From assembly GCA_958353395.1 (NCBI GenBank), contig CATWSG010000010.1, positions 1 to 64,000 on the forward strand: a DNA stretch of 64,000 nucleotides, read 5' to 3'. The notes below the pieces were generated by a model. The model worked only from the letters and a program-made list of their open reading frames with translations, did not search any database and had not been told where the DNA came from. Position numbers and translations under genes: made by a program. This DNA is from an uncultured Collinsella sp. (GTDB lineage Bacteria; Actinomycetota; Coriobacteriia; Coriobacteriales; Coriobacteriaceae). How positions within the stretch are numbered: the first letter of the stretch is position 1; every line of letters starts with the position of its first letter. This document shows positions 16,255-25,603 of this stretch, piece after piece.

Positions 16255-17973
16255 CGTGCGGTACTGACCGATTGCGCGGTACTTTTCGTAGCGGAGGTTT
16301 GTGAGGGTCGCGTCGTCGAGCCGTCCAAGCGTATCGAAGGCATCAAATGCCGAGGACATGACGGCACGGGCGATCTCCTCATGCGACAGGCCCCTATCGT
16401 CAACAATGCCGTCGATGATGCCGAGCGCCAACAGATCGGGGGCCGTGAGCTTAAGCGCCTCGGCGGCCTCATTCGCGCGCTCGGTATCCTTCCACAGGAT
16501 CGACGCACAGGCCTCGGGGCTCACGACTGAATAGGCCGAGCTCGACAGCATAAAAATGCGATCAGCCACGGACAGCGCCAGTGCGCCACCGGATCCGCCC
16601 TCGCCCGTAACAACGGAAACAATCGGTGTCTTAAGGCCGCTCATCTCCATGAGATTCTGGGCAATCGCCTCGCCCTGGCCGCGCTCCTCGGCACCGATGC
16701 CGCAAAACGCACCCGAAGTATCGACCAGGCACAAAACCGGTCGACCAAACTTTTCGGCCTGGCGCATAAGGCGACGTGCTTTGCGATAGCCCTCGGGATG
16801 CGCCATGCCAAAGTTGCGGCGCATACGCTCTTTGGTCGTGGTGCCGCGCTCGATGGCGATGACCGTTACGGAGCGTCCGTCTTTCCAGCCAATGCCAGCC
16901 ACCACAGCGGCGTCGTCGCCAAAGTAACGGTCGCCGTGCAACTCCACAAATCCGTCGAGGCCCAGCGAGATCATCTCACCCGCCACGGCTCGATCTGCCG
17001 AGCGGGTCTGCTTGACAATCTCGAGCGCGGTTTTTGGTGCCGTCGAGCGCTTGAACAAGTGTCCCAGCTTTTTGCCGCGGCGACCCGTATGCACGATTTC
17101 ATGCGGTGCCCCCAGGCCGGGTGCGTGCCCTTCGTGCAGCGCCAGCAGCTCGCCTACCGTGAGCGCAATCTCGCCACGCGGAACAACGGCATCGCAAAAG
17201 CCATGCTCCAGCAAAAACTCGGAGCGCTGGAATCCTTTGGGCAGGCGCTTGTGCATGTTCTGCTCGATCACGCGCGGACCGGCAAACGCCGTCAGGGCAT
17301 CGGGCTCGGCCAGGATAATGTCGCCCTCCATGGCAAAACTCGCGGTTACGCCTCCGGTCGTGGGATCGGTGAGCACCGTGATATACAGGCCGCCCGCCTC
17401 ACTGTGGCGCCTAACCGCCGCAGAAATCTTGGCCATCTGCATAAGCGATGTCACGCCCTCTTGCATGCGCGCGCCGCCCGAAACGGTAAAGCCGACAACT
17501 GACAATCCCAGCTCGGTCGCACGCTCAAATGCGTGGCAGATCTTCTCACCCACCACGGAGCCCATCGAACCCATCATAAAGTTGGCATCCATAAAGAAGA
17601 GCGCGGTATCGCAGCCGCAGATTATACCCCTGCCGCACACAACGGCATCGCGCTCGCCCGAACGCTCGCTCACGCTCTTGAGCTTGTCGGCATAGCCGGG
17701 AAACGAGAGGAAATCCTCCGACGCCAGATTGGCATCCCATTCCTCAAACGTGCCCTCATCGACCGTCATGCGCATGCGCGCGCGACCGCTCACGCGAAAG
17801 TGTTTGCCGCAACGAGGGCAGACCTCGAGGTTGTCGTGCAGGCGTGCCTCATCGATCACGCGGCGGCACTCCGGACACTTGATAAATACGTGGCGCGCGG
17901 GAAACTCGGCGCACGACTCGGTCATCGGCCCCTCGAGGACGTTGACCGTCTTCGCTTTTCTATTCATCAGCAT
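16249..17973 (-). CDS. accDA: Fused acetyl-CoA carboxylase carboxyltransferase, AccD-AccA
   Basis: Encodes 574 aa. Residues about 30-290 are the beta half with a zinc ribbon (Cys33, 36, 52, 55: CPEC and CPRC) and the crotonase fold; from about 300 the alpha half follows (RADRAVAGEMISLGLDGFVE, then VDTSGAFCGIGAEERGQGEA). It moves the carboxyl group from biotin on AccB to acetyl-CoA, giving malonyl-CoA. In most bacteria accD and accA are separate genes, so this is a fusion. The alpha half is shorter than E. coli AccA, lacking part of the N-terminal helices. ATG at 17973 overlaps the accC end by 14 nt. Confidence 0.93.
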   Translation of the reverse strand: MLMNRKAKTVNVLEGPMTESCAEFPARHVFIKCPECRRVIDEARLHDNLEVCPRCGKHFRVSGRARMRMTVDEGTFEEWDANLASEDFLSFPGYADKLKSVSERSGERDAVVCGRGIICGCDTALFFMDANFMMGSMGSVVGEKICHAFERATELGLSVVGFTVSGGARMQEGVTSLMQMAKISAAVRRHSEAGGLYITVLTDPTTGGVTASFAMEGDIILAEPDALTAFAGPRVIEQNMHKRLPKGFQRSEFLLEHGFCDAVVPRGEIALTVGELLALHEGHAPGLGAPHEIVHTGRRGKKLGHLFKRSTAPKTALEIVKQTRSADRAVAGEMISLGLDGFVELHGDRYFGDDAAVVAGIGWKDGRSVTVIAIERGTTTKERMRRNFGMAHPEGYRKARRLMRQAEKFGRPVLCLVDTSGAFCGIGAEERGQGEAIAQNLMEMSGLKTPIVSVVTGEGGSGGALALSVADRIFMLSSSAYSVVSPEACASILWKDTERANEAAEALKLTAPDLLALGIIDGIVDDRGLSHEEIARAVMSSAFDAFDTLGRLDDATLTNLRYEKYRAIGQYRTM

Positions 17974-19303
17974 AGAGATGCCCCATCAGATCGGTGTGGT
18001 ACATGCCCGACAAGAACTCATCGTTTGCCAGCACGTCGAGCTGCAGCTCGCTGTTTTCGCTCACGCCCTCAATCACGAGCTCGCCCAGGGCCGAGCGCAT
18101 CTTGCGAATGGCGCCGTCGCGCGTGGGCGCACACACGATGAGCTTGCCGAGCATGGAATCGTAGTACGGCGGGACTTTCGCACCGGTAAACATGGCGGAA
18201 TCCCAGCGCACGCGCGGACCACCCGGCACACGCAACGCGGTGACCGTTCCGCATGACGGCAGAAAGTCCGGCGTTTCGGCATTGATGCGGCACTCCATGG
18301 CGTGGTTGTGGACCGGCATGTCCTCCTGCTCAAAGGGCAGAGGCTGGCCGGCCGCCACGCGCAGCTGCCACTTGACCAAGTCGGTATCGGTCACAAACTC
18401 CGTAACCGGATGCTCCACCTGCAAGCGCGTGTTCATTTCCATAAAGTAGAAATTGCCGTCGTCCGAATACAGAAACTCGATGGTACCGGCTCCTTCGTAG
18501 CCGACGGCACGAGCCAGGTCACGCGCTGCCTTGTGCATGCGAGCACGAATGTCGTCGTGTCCGTCGAGGCACGGCGCGGGACTCTCCTCAATCAGCTTTT
18601 GGTTGCGGCGCTGCACCGAGCACTCGCGCTCGCCGAGCGAAAACACATGGCCCTGCTTATCGGCCATAATCTGCACCTCAACGTGATGCGCCGGCGCGAC
18701 GAACTTCTCCATGTAGCACTCGCCGTCGCCAAAAACGGCCTCGCCCTCGGCGCGCGCCTCGATGAACGCCTTTGCCGCATCTTCCACGCGATCGACCTTG
18801 CGAATGCCGCGACCGCCGCCACCTGCACGCGCCTTAATGAGCACGGGGCAGCCAATGCGCTCGGCCTCGGCCGTTGCCTCCTCGGGGCTTTTGAGCAAAT
18901 CGCAGCCCGGCACGATGGGCACGCCCGCCGCGGCAGCCGTTCGACGCGCGGCGTCCTTGTCGCCCATGCTGTCGATCACCTCGGCCGAAGGACCGACAAA
19001 CGCCAGGCCATACTTGTCGCAGTCGCGTACGAAGCTCGCCTTCTCGGAAAAGAAGCCATAGCCGGGATGAATTGCCTTAGCTCCCGACTTTACGGCACAG
19101 GTGAGCACGGCATCGTCGTTGAGGTAGCTCTCGGCAAGACGCGGGCCGCCGATGCAATACGCCTCGTCGGCAAGCTGCACGTGCAGCGCGTCCGCATCGG
19201 CCGTAGAATAAACGGCGACGGTCTTGATGCCCATATCGCGGCACGCGCGGATAACACGGACCGCGACTTCGCCGCGGTTGGCGATGAGCACTTTGTCGAA
19301 CAT
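17960..19303 (-). CDS. accC: Biotin carboxylase subunit of acetyl-CoA carboxylase
   Basis: Encodes 447 aa, the family's normal length. MFDKVLIANRGEVAVRVIRA starts the protein; the ATP-grasp loop KARAGGGGRGIRKV and the signature FMEMNTRLQVEHPVTE follow. It carboxylates biotin on AccB using ATP and bicarbonate. ATG at 19303 was chosen by homology and by AAGGAAGGC before it; the frame extends upstream into fabZ in another phase. Overlaps accDA. Confidence 0.97.
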   Translation of the reverse strand: MFDKVLIANRGEVAVRVIRACRDMGIKTVAVYSTADADALHVQLADEAYCIGGPRLAESYLNDDAVLTCAVKSGAKAIHPGYGFFSEKASFVRDCDKYGLAFVGPSAEVIDSMGDKDAARRTAAAAGVPIVPGCDLLKSPEEATAEAERIGCPVLIKARAGGGGRGIRKVDRVEDAAKAFIEARAEGEAVFGDGECYMEKFVAPAHHVEVQIMADKQGHVFSLGERECSVQRRNQKLIEESPAPCLDGHDDIRARMHKAARDLARAVGYEGAGTIEFLYSDDGNFYFMEMNTRLQVEHPVTEFVTDTDLVKWQLRVAAGQPLPFEQEDMPVHNHAMECRINAETPDFLPSCGTVTALRVPGGPRVRWDSAMFTGAKVPPYYDSMLGKLIVCAPTRDGAIRKMRSALGELVIEGVSENSELQLDVLANDEFLSGMYHTDLMGHLYADE

Positions 19304-19313
19304 GAAGCCTTCC

Positions 19314-19736
19314 TTAACTTTCGTGCATGAGTGCAAAAGACATATCGGCGCGGCAGCAAACCTCACCGTTGACGCTCGCAGTACCTGTCGCAAAGCGGAA
19401 CGGCCCGCGCGCACGCGTGATGGAGCACACCAGATCCACCGTGTCGCCCGGGCGCACCGGACGCTTAAAGCGCACCTTGTCCAGACTCGTGTAGAACGGC
19501 GTCGCGCCGCGCGCCTCCTCATCGCCCATCAGCAGCACGCAGCAGTTTTGGGCGAGCATCTCGCACTGAATCACGCCGGGGACGACCGGGTTTCCCGGAA
19601 AATGCCCCTGCAAAAAGTACTCGTCGCCCGTAATCGTGATCTTGCCGTGGGCCTCGTTGCCCACCAGCTCGGCTTCGTCGAGCAAAAGCATCGGCTCGCG
19701 ATGCGGCAACAGCTTCTTGAGCTCTTCTTTGTTCAT
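19314..19736 (-). CDS. fabZ: 3-hydroxyacyl-ACP dehydratase FabZ
   Basis: Encodes 140 aa. The hot-dog fold active site GHFPGNPVVPGVIQCEMLAQ contains the catalytic His and Glu. It removes water from 3-hydroxyacyl-ACP to give trans-2-enoyl-ACP. ATG at 19736 is preferred over GTG at 19745 because AGGTGA lies 6 nt before it, overlapping the accB stop. No fabA or fabM is seen in this operon, so how unsaturated fatty acids are made is not apparent here. Confidence 0.95.
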   Translation of the reverse strand: MNKEELKKLLPHREPMLLLDEAELVGNEAHGKITITGDEYFLQGHFPGNPVVPGVIQCEMLAQNCCVLLMGDEEARGATPFYTSLDKVRFKRPVRPGDTVDLVCSITRARGPFRFATGTASVNGEVCCRADMSFALMHES

Positions 19737-19745
19737 GGATATCAC

Positions 19746-20222
19746 CTATCCGATCCTCATGAGGCAGCTGCCAAACTCCACGAGGTCGCCGTCGGCCACG
19801 CAGATCTCGAGCACCTCGCCATCCGCCTCTGCCGTCACCTCGTTGAGAACCTTCATGGCCTCGATGATGCAGAGGGTCTCGCCGGCCTTGACCTTGGAGC
19901 CCACGTGCACAAACGGTTCGTCGCCCGGCGCCGGGGCAGCATAGAAAACGCCGACCATGGGAGCGGTCACCTCGGTGCCCTTGGGCTCCGGCGCGGCAAC
20001 AGGCGCCTGCGCGGCGGGCTCCGGTGCGGCGGCAGGCATGGCGACAGGGGCCACCGCCGGAGCAGTCACGGCACCCGGCATAGGCATGGGTACGGCAACC
20101 GGCTGCGCGGCGCTCGCGCGCTCGAGTTCGACCGCGGTGCCATCGGGCTCCTCAACGCGTACGCGCGTGAGGCCGCGGTCCTCCATAACATCAGCTATCT
20201 CAGCAAGTCTTTTGGAATCCAT
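19746..20222 (-). CDS. accB: Biotin carboxyl carrier protein of acetyl-CoA carboxylase
   Basis: Encodes 158 aa. A charged N-terminal segment, a Pro/Ala-rich linker (about residues 40-80) and the biotinyl domain with EAMKVLNEV, where Lys124 is the biotin site. It carries CO2 between AccC and AccDA. BirA, which would attach biotin, is encoded at the other end of the operon on the opposite strand. Three bases separate it from fabF. Confidence 0.96.
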   Translation of the reverse strand: MDSKRLAEIADVMEDRGLTRVRVEEPDGTAVELERASAAQPVAVPMPMPGAVTAPAVAPVAMPAAAPEPAAQAPVAAPEPKGTEVTAPMVGVFYAAPAPGDEPFVHVGSKVKAGETLCIIEAMKVLNEVTAEADGEVLEICVADGDLVEFGSCLMRIG

Positions 20223-20225
20223 GCT

Positions 20226-21473
20226 CTAGCTCCTTGCATATCTACGCAGCGCGATGGCGGCATTGTGTCCGCCAAAGCCCAGATTGGTCGAAAGCGCCCA
20301 GGTAAGGTCGGCGCGAACCGCGCGATTGGGCGTGTAGTCAAGATCGCAGGCGGGATCGGGCGTGTGGTAGTTAATGGTCGGCGGCACCACACCCTGCTCG
20401 AGCGCTATGGCACAGGCCATGACCTCGATGGCGCCCGTGGCACCGATCATGTGGCCGGTCATCGACTTGGTCGACGAGACATGTGCGGCGCGCGCCGCGT
20501 CCTCGCCGAGCGCTCGTTTGATGCCCGCCGTCTCGGACGAATCGTTGAGTTTGGTCGAGGTGCCGTGGGCGTTGATGTAGAGGCCCTCGGAAGGCTTAAC
20601 GTCGCCCTCGGCCACCGCCAGCGATATCGCACGGGCGATACCTGCCGCGTCCGGGTCGGGACTCGTGATGTGGTAGGCGTCATCGGTGTTGCCGTAGCCC
20701 ACGACCTCGGCGTAAATGTGCGCACCGCGGGCCCGTGCATGTTCCATGCTCTCGAGTACCAGCACGCAGGCGCCCTCGCCCATCACAAAGCCGTCGCGGT
20801 CTGCATCGAACGGGCGACAAGCCGTCGCGGGATCGGGGTTGGTGGTCAATGCGCGGCAGGACGTAAAGCCCGCAACGGCATCGGGGATAATGGCGGCCTC
20901 GGCGCCGCCGGCCAGGATTGCATCGGCATAGCCGTGCTTGATGGCGCGGAACGCCTCACCCACCGCATGGGCCGAGGTTGCGCACGCGGTCACCACGGGC
21001 AGGGTCGGGCCCTTTGCCTTATGGCGAATCGCGATGTTGCCCGAAGCCATGTTGGGGATCATCATCGCGATCATGTAGGGCGATGCGCGACGAGGCCCGC
21101 GATCGGCAATCGTGTGGACGTTGTCGACAAGCGTCTGCATGCCGCCCACGCCCGAGCCCACGTAGACGCCCAAGCGCTCGCGATCGATGGCGCCTTCGAC
21201 ATCAAAGCCCGCATCGTGCATGGCCTCGTCCGACGCCGCCATCGCAAACTGAACACAGGGGTCGAGATGCTTGGCGTCATGCTTGCCAAAGTACTCGTTG
21301 CCGTCAAAACCCTTGACCTCGGCCGCCACCTTGACGGCAAATGCATCGGTATCAAAGTGCGTGATCGGACCGATGCCGCACGTGCCGGCGCACATGGCCG
21401 CCCAGGTGGCAAGCGCGGTGTTGCCGAGCGGCGATACGGCACCGATGCCGGTGATTGCAACTCTCTGTTCCAT
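20226..21473 (-). CDS. fabF: Beta-ketoacyl-ACP synthase II
   Basis: Encodes 415 aa. The Cys-His-His triad is visible: [28 protein letters not shown] and [17 protein letters not shown]. It elongates acyl-ACP with malonyl-ACP. Of two adjacent ATGs and one further upstream at 21491, the ATG at 21473 is best placed behind GAGGAG (6 nt). It is 40 nt downstream of fabG. Confidence 0.96.
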   Translation of the reverse strand: MEQRVAITGIGAVSPLGNTALATWAAMCAGTCGIGPITHFDTDAFAVKVAAEVKGFDGNEYFGKHDAKHLDPCVQFAMAASDEAMHDAGFDVEGAIDRERLGVYVGSGVGGMQTLVDNVHTIADRGPRRASPYMIAMMIPNMASGNIAIRHKAKGPTLPVVTACATSAHAVGEAFRAIKHGYADAILAGGAEAAIIPDAVAGFTSCRALTTNPDPATACRPFDADRDGFVMGEGACVLVLESMEHARARGAHIYAEVVGYGNTDDAYHITSPDPDAAGIARAISLAVAEGDVKPSEGLYINAHGTSTKLNDSSETAGIKRALGEDAARAAHVSSTKSMTGHMIGATGAIEVMACAIALEQGVVPPTINYHTPDPACDLDYTPNRAVRADLTWALSTNLGFGGHNAAIALRRYARS

Positions 21474-21512
21474 CATGGTCTCCTCATCCAAGCCGTTGTG
21501 TGGCTCTGGTTT

Positions 21513-22286
21513 CTACATCGCCATTCCGCCGTCGACGCGTATGACTTCGCCCGTAATGTAAGCAGCCGCATCGCTCGCTAAAAAGCGCACCACACCGGCC
21601 ACCTCCTCGGGCTGCGCCATACGCTTAAGGGGAATCTGCTCCTCGGTTGCCGCACGCACCTTCTCCGAGAGCTTTGCCGTCATATCCGTCTCGACAAACC
21701 CGGGGGCGACCGCATTCACTCGTACGCCGCGGGGCGCAAGCTCGCGCGCCACCGCCTTGGTCAGGCCGATCACGCCCGCCTTGGAGGCAGCGTAGTTGGC
21801 TTGCCCGGCATTGCCCATCAGGCCCACGACCGAGCTCATGTTGACGACGCAGCCGCCGCGCTGGCGCATAAAGGTCTTGGTGAGCGCGCGCGTCGTATTG
21901 AACGTGCCCTTGAGATTGACATCGAGCACGCGATCGAAGGCATCGTCGCCCATGCGCATGAGCAGGCCATCGCGGGTGATACCGGCGTTGTTGACGAGCG
22001 CCCAAATCGAACCAAAGTCGTTGAGCACGGCCTCGATGCACGCATTGACGGCATCGGGGTCGGCCACATCGCATTGATACGCGCGAGCTGTGGCACCAGC
22101 GGCCTCGCAGGCTTCGCACGTCTCGCGCGCCGCATCGACGCTACCGGCATAGACGACGGCGATATCAAAGCCGTCCTCCGCCAGGCCAACCGCACAAGCG
22201 CGGCCGATACCACGCGAGCCGCCCGTGATCAGTGCCACGCGACGTGAATCGTTGCGCTCGAGCGCGCCGTTGTTCAAGTTGCCCAT
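21513..22286 (-). CDS. fabG: 3-oxoacyl-ACP reductase FabG
   Basis: Encodes 257 aa, a short-chain dehydrogenase: ALITGGSRGIGRACAVGLAE for NADPH, NNAGITRDGLLMRM, and the Ser-Tyr-Lys catalytic set in SSVVGLMGNAGQANYAASKA. Reduces 3-ketoacyl-ACP. The start ATG at 22286 follows AAAGGAAT; an N-terminal extension of about 15 residues precedes the fold. Confidence 0.96.
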   Translation of the reverse strand: MGNLNNGALERNDSRRVALITGGSRGIGRACAVGLAEDGFDIAVVYAGSVDAARETCEACEAAGATARAYQCDVADPDAVNACIEAVLNDFGSIWALVNNAGITRDGLLMRMGDDAFDRVLDVNLKGTFNTTRALTKTFMRQRGGCVVNMSSVVGLMGNAGQANYAASKAGVIGLTKAVARELAPRGVRVNAVAPGFVETDMTAKLSEKVRAATEEQIPLKRMAQPEEVAGVVRFLASDAAAYITGEVIRVDGGMAM

Positions 22287-22316
22287 GTCATTCCTTTCGG
22301 GTTACAGCCCTGTGGG

Positions 22317-23243
22317 CTATGCGAGCTCGTCGGCAATAGCTACGACCTGCTCGGCTGTTTCGCACGAATACACGCGAACGTCGCTCAGCGTACGCTTGAC
22401 CAGGCCAGACAGCGTTTTGCCGGGGCCAATCTCAATAAACGTGTCGATGCCCTGATCCTGCAGCGCATGCAGTGTGTCGACCCAGCGCACGGCATGGCTC
22501 ACCTGGTTGGCCAAGACATCCGATGCTGCTCGCGGATCCGCCGGATAGGGCGCCGCCGTCATGTTTGCCACAACAGGAATCAGCAGCGGAGACGGCGTGT
22601 GGCCGTCTTGGATATACGTCGCCAGCCCCTCAGTCGCCTCGGCCATATAGGGGCTATGAAATGCACCCGACACCGCGACTTTCATAGCGCGGCCGCCAGC
22701 CTCTTTTACCAGGACGTCGAGGGTCTTCAACGCATCGGGCGCTCCGGCCACAACCGTCTGCTGCGAACTGTTGTAGTTGACCGGCCAGCAGTCCTCGCCG
22801 GCCCGCGCAGTCAGGTTCTCGACTTGCGCCGCATCGAGTTTGATGACGGCGCGCATGCCGCCCGGATGGCGCTCGGTAGCCGCGGCCATCAGCGCCGCGC
22901 GCTCACACACGAGCTCCAAACCCGCTCGCGTATCGAATGCCCCCGCAAAGGTGAGCGCGGCGACCTCGCCCAGCGAAAATCCCGCACAGACGGCAGGCAC
23001 CACGCCGCGCTCACGCAGGGCGGCAGCCGCGGCCAGGTCATGAACGAACACGCAAGGCTGCGTGTTCTCGGTCTGCGAGAGCTCCTCTTTCGAGGCGCTC
23101 CGGCACTGCTCACTGGTTCCCGGACGCACCTCGTCGGCGATCGCGAACACCTCGGCAGCCGCCGGCGATGCCTCGATCAGGTCGACGCCCATCGCGGGGT
23201 GCTGGGCACCCTGACCGGCAAACAGAAACGCTACGCTACCCAT
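22317..23243 (-). CDS. fabD: Malonyl-CoA:ACP transacylase
   Basis: Encodes 308 aa. SVAFLFAGQGAQHPAMG opens the protein, the nucleophile serine is in AGFSLGEVAAL (F replaces the usual H before Ser), and the catalytic His in VSGAFHSPYM. It loads malonyl groups onto AcpP. The ATG at 23243 overlaps the fabK end by 13 nt; the upstream open frame to 23345 is not family-like. Confidence 0.95.
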   Translation of the reverse strand: MGSVAFLFAGQGAQHPAMGVDLIEASPAAAEVFAIADEVRPGTSEQCRSASKEELSQTENTQPCVFVHDLAAAAALRERGVVPAVCAGFSLGEVAALTFAGAFDTRAGLELVCERAALMAAATERHPGGMRAVIKLDAAQVENLTARAGEDCWPVNYNSSQQTVVAGAPDALKTLDVLVKEAGGRAMKVAVSGAFHSPYMAEATEGLATYIQDGHTPSPLLIPVVANMTAAPYPADPRAASDVLANQVSHAVRWVDTLHALQDQGIDTFIEIGPGKTLSGLVKRTLSDVRVYSCETAEQVVAIADELA

Positions 23244-24175
23244 GCGAACGCACCCTTCAAGACATGCTCGGCGCCATCGACCAGATCGTCGACGATTTCG
23301 CGTGCGCTCTGGCGTTCGTTGACCATGCCGGCAATCTGTCCACACAAATACGAACCCTCTTCGTAATTACCGTCCTTTGCGGCTTTACGAAGCGCGCCTG
23401 TGCCCATGGCCCCAAGCTCCTCGGCACTTGCGCCCGCCGCCTCACTTTTGGCGTAGGCATTGGTGAAGGGGCTCTTGAGCGCACGCACCGGATGTCCCGT
23501 CGAACGGCCAGTCGCGCGCGTCGAGGTGTCTCCCGCCTTGAGCACTAGCTCTTTGTATTGCTCAGAAACAGTGCATTCGTTTGCAACGAGGAAGCGTGTA
23601 CCCACCTGGACGCCGGCGGCACCGAGCATAAAGGCCGCTGCCACGCCGCGACCATCGGCGATACCGCCAGCTGCCACAACGGGGATATCGACCGCGTCGA
23701 CAACCTGCGGAACGAGCGCCATCGTCGATGTCTCGCCAATATGCCCACCCGATTCGGTGCCTTCGGCAACCACGGCGGTTGCCCCGCGACGTGCTACGAG
23801 ACGCGCCAGCGCCACCGAGGCAACAACCGGGATGACCTTGATGCCCGCTTCGTTCCAAGCCTTCATGTACTTGGTGGGATTGCCGGCACCCGTCACGACG
23901 ACCGGCACCTGCTCGTCGATCACAACCTGTGCGACCTCGTCGGCAAACGGGCTCATAAGCATGACGTTCACGCCAAAGGGCTTATCCGTCTTGGTGCGCA
24001 GCTCGTGAATCTGATCGCGCAGCCAGTTGGCGTCGGCATTCATGGCCGCGATGATTCCCAACCCACCCGCCTCGGACACGGCCGATGCCAGCGAGGCATC
24101 GGCAATCCAGGCCATGCCGCCCTGGAACACGGGCTTTTCGATGCCGAGCAGCTCACAGAGAGGAGTCTTGAGCAT
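23231..24175 (-). CDS. fabK: Enoyl-ACP reductase II (FMN-dependent) FabK
   Basis: Encodes 314 aa of the FabK/2-nitropropane dioxygenase-like barrel: PVFQGGMAWIADASLASAVS, GLGIIAAMNADANWL, FGVNVMLMSPF and PVVAAGGIADGRGVAAAFML with phosphate-binding VQVGTRFLVANECT. It carries out the last reduction of each elongation cycle. FabK is not of the FabI (triclosan-target) family; no fabI is seen. Two bases separate it from acpP. Confidence 0.94.
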   Translation of the reverse strand: MLKTPLCELLGIEKPVFQGGMAWIADASLASAVSEAGGLGIIAAMNADANWLRDQIHELRTKTDKPFGVNVMLMSPFADEVAQVVIDEQVPVVVTGAGNPTKYMKAWNEAGIKVIPVVASVALARLVARRGATAVVAEGTESGGHIGETSTMALVPQVVDAVDIPVVAAGGIADGRGVAAAFMLGAAGVQVGTRFLVANECTVSEQYKELVLKAGDTSTRATGRSTGHPVRALKSPFTNAYAKSEAAGASAEELGAMGTGALRKAAKDGNYEEGSYLCGQIAGMVNERQSAREIVDDLVDGAEHVLKGAFAWVA

Positions 24176-24177
24176 CT

Positions 24178-24414
24178 CTACTTCTCCAATGCCGCCTCGA
24201 CCGTATCGGCGAACTCGCCGACCGTCTTGGGGTTCTCCTCGGTATCGAGCTCAATGCCAAACTCGTCCTCGACGGCGACGAGGATCTCGACGGTGCCCAG
24301 GCTGTCGAGACCAATCTCCTCGAGCGTGGACTCAGGCTTCATCTCGACGTCGTCAAGGCCAGCGGTCTCGCGGATAACGTCGCAAACGCGCTCGAAAGTC
24401 TTCTGATCTGCCAT
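24178..24414 (-). CDS. acpP: Acyl carrier protein
   Basis: Encodes 78 aa, acidic, with the phosphopantetheine site IGLDSLGTVEILVAVEDEFG (Ser38). It carries growing acyl chains through the Fab enzymes. The arrangement fabH-acpP-fabK-fabD matches the streptococcal cluster. Confidence 0.97.
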   Translation of the reverse strand: MADQKTFERVCDVIRETAGLDDVEMKPESTLEEIGLDSLGTVEILVAVEDEFGIELDTEENPKTVGEFADTVEAALEK

Positions 24415-24467
24415 GGTGTTTCTCCTTTTTGTTTTGCCCCTGGGGCGTTTTTATTACCTATGTGCAA

Positions 24468-25427
24468 CTACTTCCAACGAAGCAGATAGCCACCTATATC
24501 CAAGCCGGCACCAAATCCAACGAGGGCGACGGTGTCGCCCGCATTCAGTGCGTCGGTACGTGCCAGCCGGTCAAGCGCAAAAGGAATGCAGGCGCTCGAA
24601 ATGTTGCCGGTCTCGCGCAGCGTTCGAACCACACGCTCGTCTGGCACGCCGAGGCGCTTGACCGCCTGACTCAGGATTCGTTCGTTAGCCTGATGGAATA
24701 CAAAATGATCGATGTCTTCGACCGAGATGCTCGCATCGCTCGCAAGCTTATGGACCGTGTCACAGATGGCATTGACGCCGAACTTGAAGACGCGACGGCC
24801 ATTCATGGACAGCACGCTTTCGCTATCTGCGGAAGCCTTAAACGGCGAGGTACCGACCAGACCGGGAACGCGCAACGTCTCGACGTCGGGCGCCGTCGAA
24901 AGCTCAACGGCAAGGGGGCTGTCTCCCCCAGCTTCAATCACTGCAGCGCCTGCCCCATCGCCAAAAAGCACGCAGGTGGCGCGGTCGGTCCAGTCGAGCG
25001 CGCGCGTCATCTGCTCGGCAGCAACGACAAGCACGCGCTCGGCACGGCCGCGGGCGATATAGCCCTCGGCGACATCGAGCGCAAATACGAAGCCGGCGCA
25101 GGCCGCCGAGACATCGAAGGCAGGGCACGTCGCGCCAAGTCGCTCAGCAACGGCACACGCCTCGGCGGGAACAAGATGATCACCCGTCGTCGTCGAGCAG
25201 ACGATCAGATCCAGCTGGCTCGCGTCGATTCCGGACACCTGGAGTGCCCGCTCGCTCGCCGCTACGGCAAGGTCGTCAAGTGACTCGGTGGTGCAGACGT
25301 GGCGGCTCTTGATACCGGTGCGGGTAAAAATCCACTCATCCGAGGTATCGAGGAACTCGGACAGCTCGTCATTGGAAGCACTGCGCTTAGGAAGCGCCGA
25401 GCCTGTTCCAAGAATCGTGAAACCCAT
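24468..25427 (-). CDS. fabH: Beta-ketoacyl-ACP synthase III
   Basis: Encodes 319 aa. The Cys-His-Asn triad is present: DVSAACAGFVFAL, FVFHQANERIL and TGNISSACIP. It starts chains by condensing an acyl-CoA primer with malonyl-ACP. ATG at 25427 follows the very strong AAAGGAGG; the frame is open upstream into the operator region but without homology. First gene of the operon, so the main control point. Confidence 0.96.
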   Translation of the reverse strand: MGFTILGTGSALPKRSASNDELSEFLDTSDEWIFTRTGIKSRHVCTTESLDDLAVAASERALQVSGIDASQLDLIVCSTTTGDHLVPAEACAVAERLGATCPAFDVSAACAGFVFALDVAEGYIARGRAERVLVVAAEQMTRALDWTDRATCVLFGDGAGAAVIEAGGDSPLAVELSTAPDVETLRVPGLVGTSPFKASADSESVLSMNGRRVFKFGVNAICDTVHKLASDASISVEDIDHFVFHQANERILSQAVKRLGVPDERVVRTLRETGNISSACIPFALDRLARTDALNAGDTVALVGFGAGLDIGGYLLRWK

Positions 25428-25443
25428 CACTAACCTCCTTTGA

Positions 25444-25510
25444 GTTGTTGACGTGTTTACATCGACCAAGAGAGGATAGCGCATTTCAGTCGTTGTTGAC
25501 GTGTTAACAT
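25444..25510. promoter_or_regulatory. Twin operator repeats in the fabH-birA intergenic region
   Basis: Two 19-bp direct repeats, GTTGTTGACGTGTTTACAT (25444-25462) and the same with one change (TTAACAT, 25492-25510), 48 bp apart. The second contains an imperfect palindrome TGTTGAC-GT-GTTAACA. On the minus strand a -10-like TATCCT (25473-25478) lies between them, placing the repeats at about +4/+22 and -26/-44 of the fabH operon. Confidence 0.6.
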
Positions 25511-25603
25511 TAAATTGTCCAAATGCGACAAAGGCTTCACATTGTGTCTATCTCTCGACACCATTGCGCGATTGCCTTATTAACTTAGGAGGTAGCAGCT
25601 GTT

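Noticed and set aside
19224..21581. 785-codon open frame opposite accB, fabZ and fabF
   Set aside because: Antisense shadow crossing three real genes and their junctions; His/Arg/Gly-rich with no recognisable fold.
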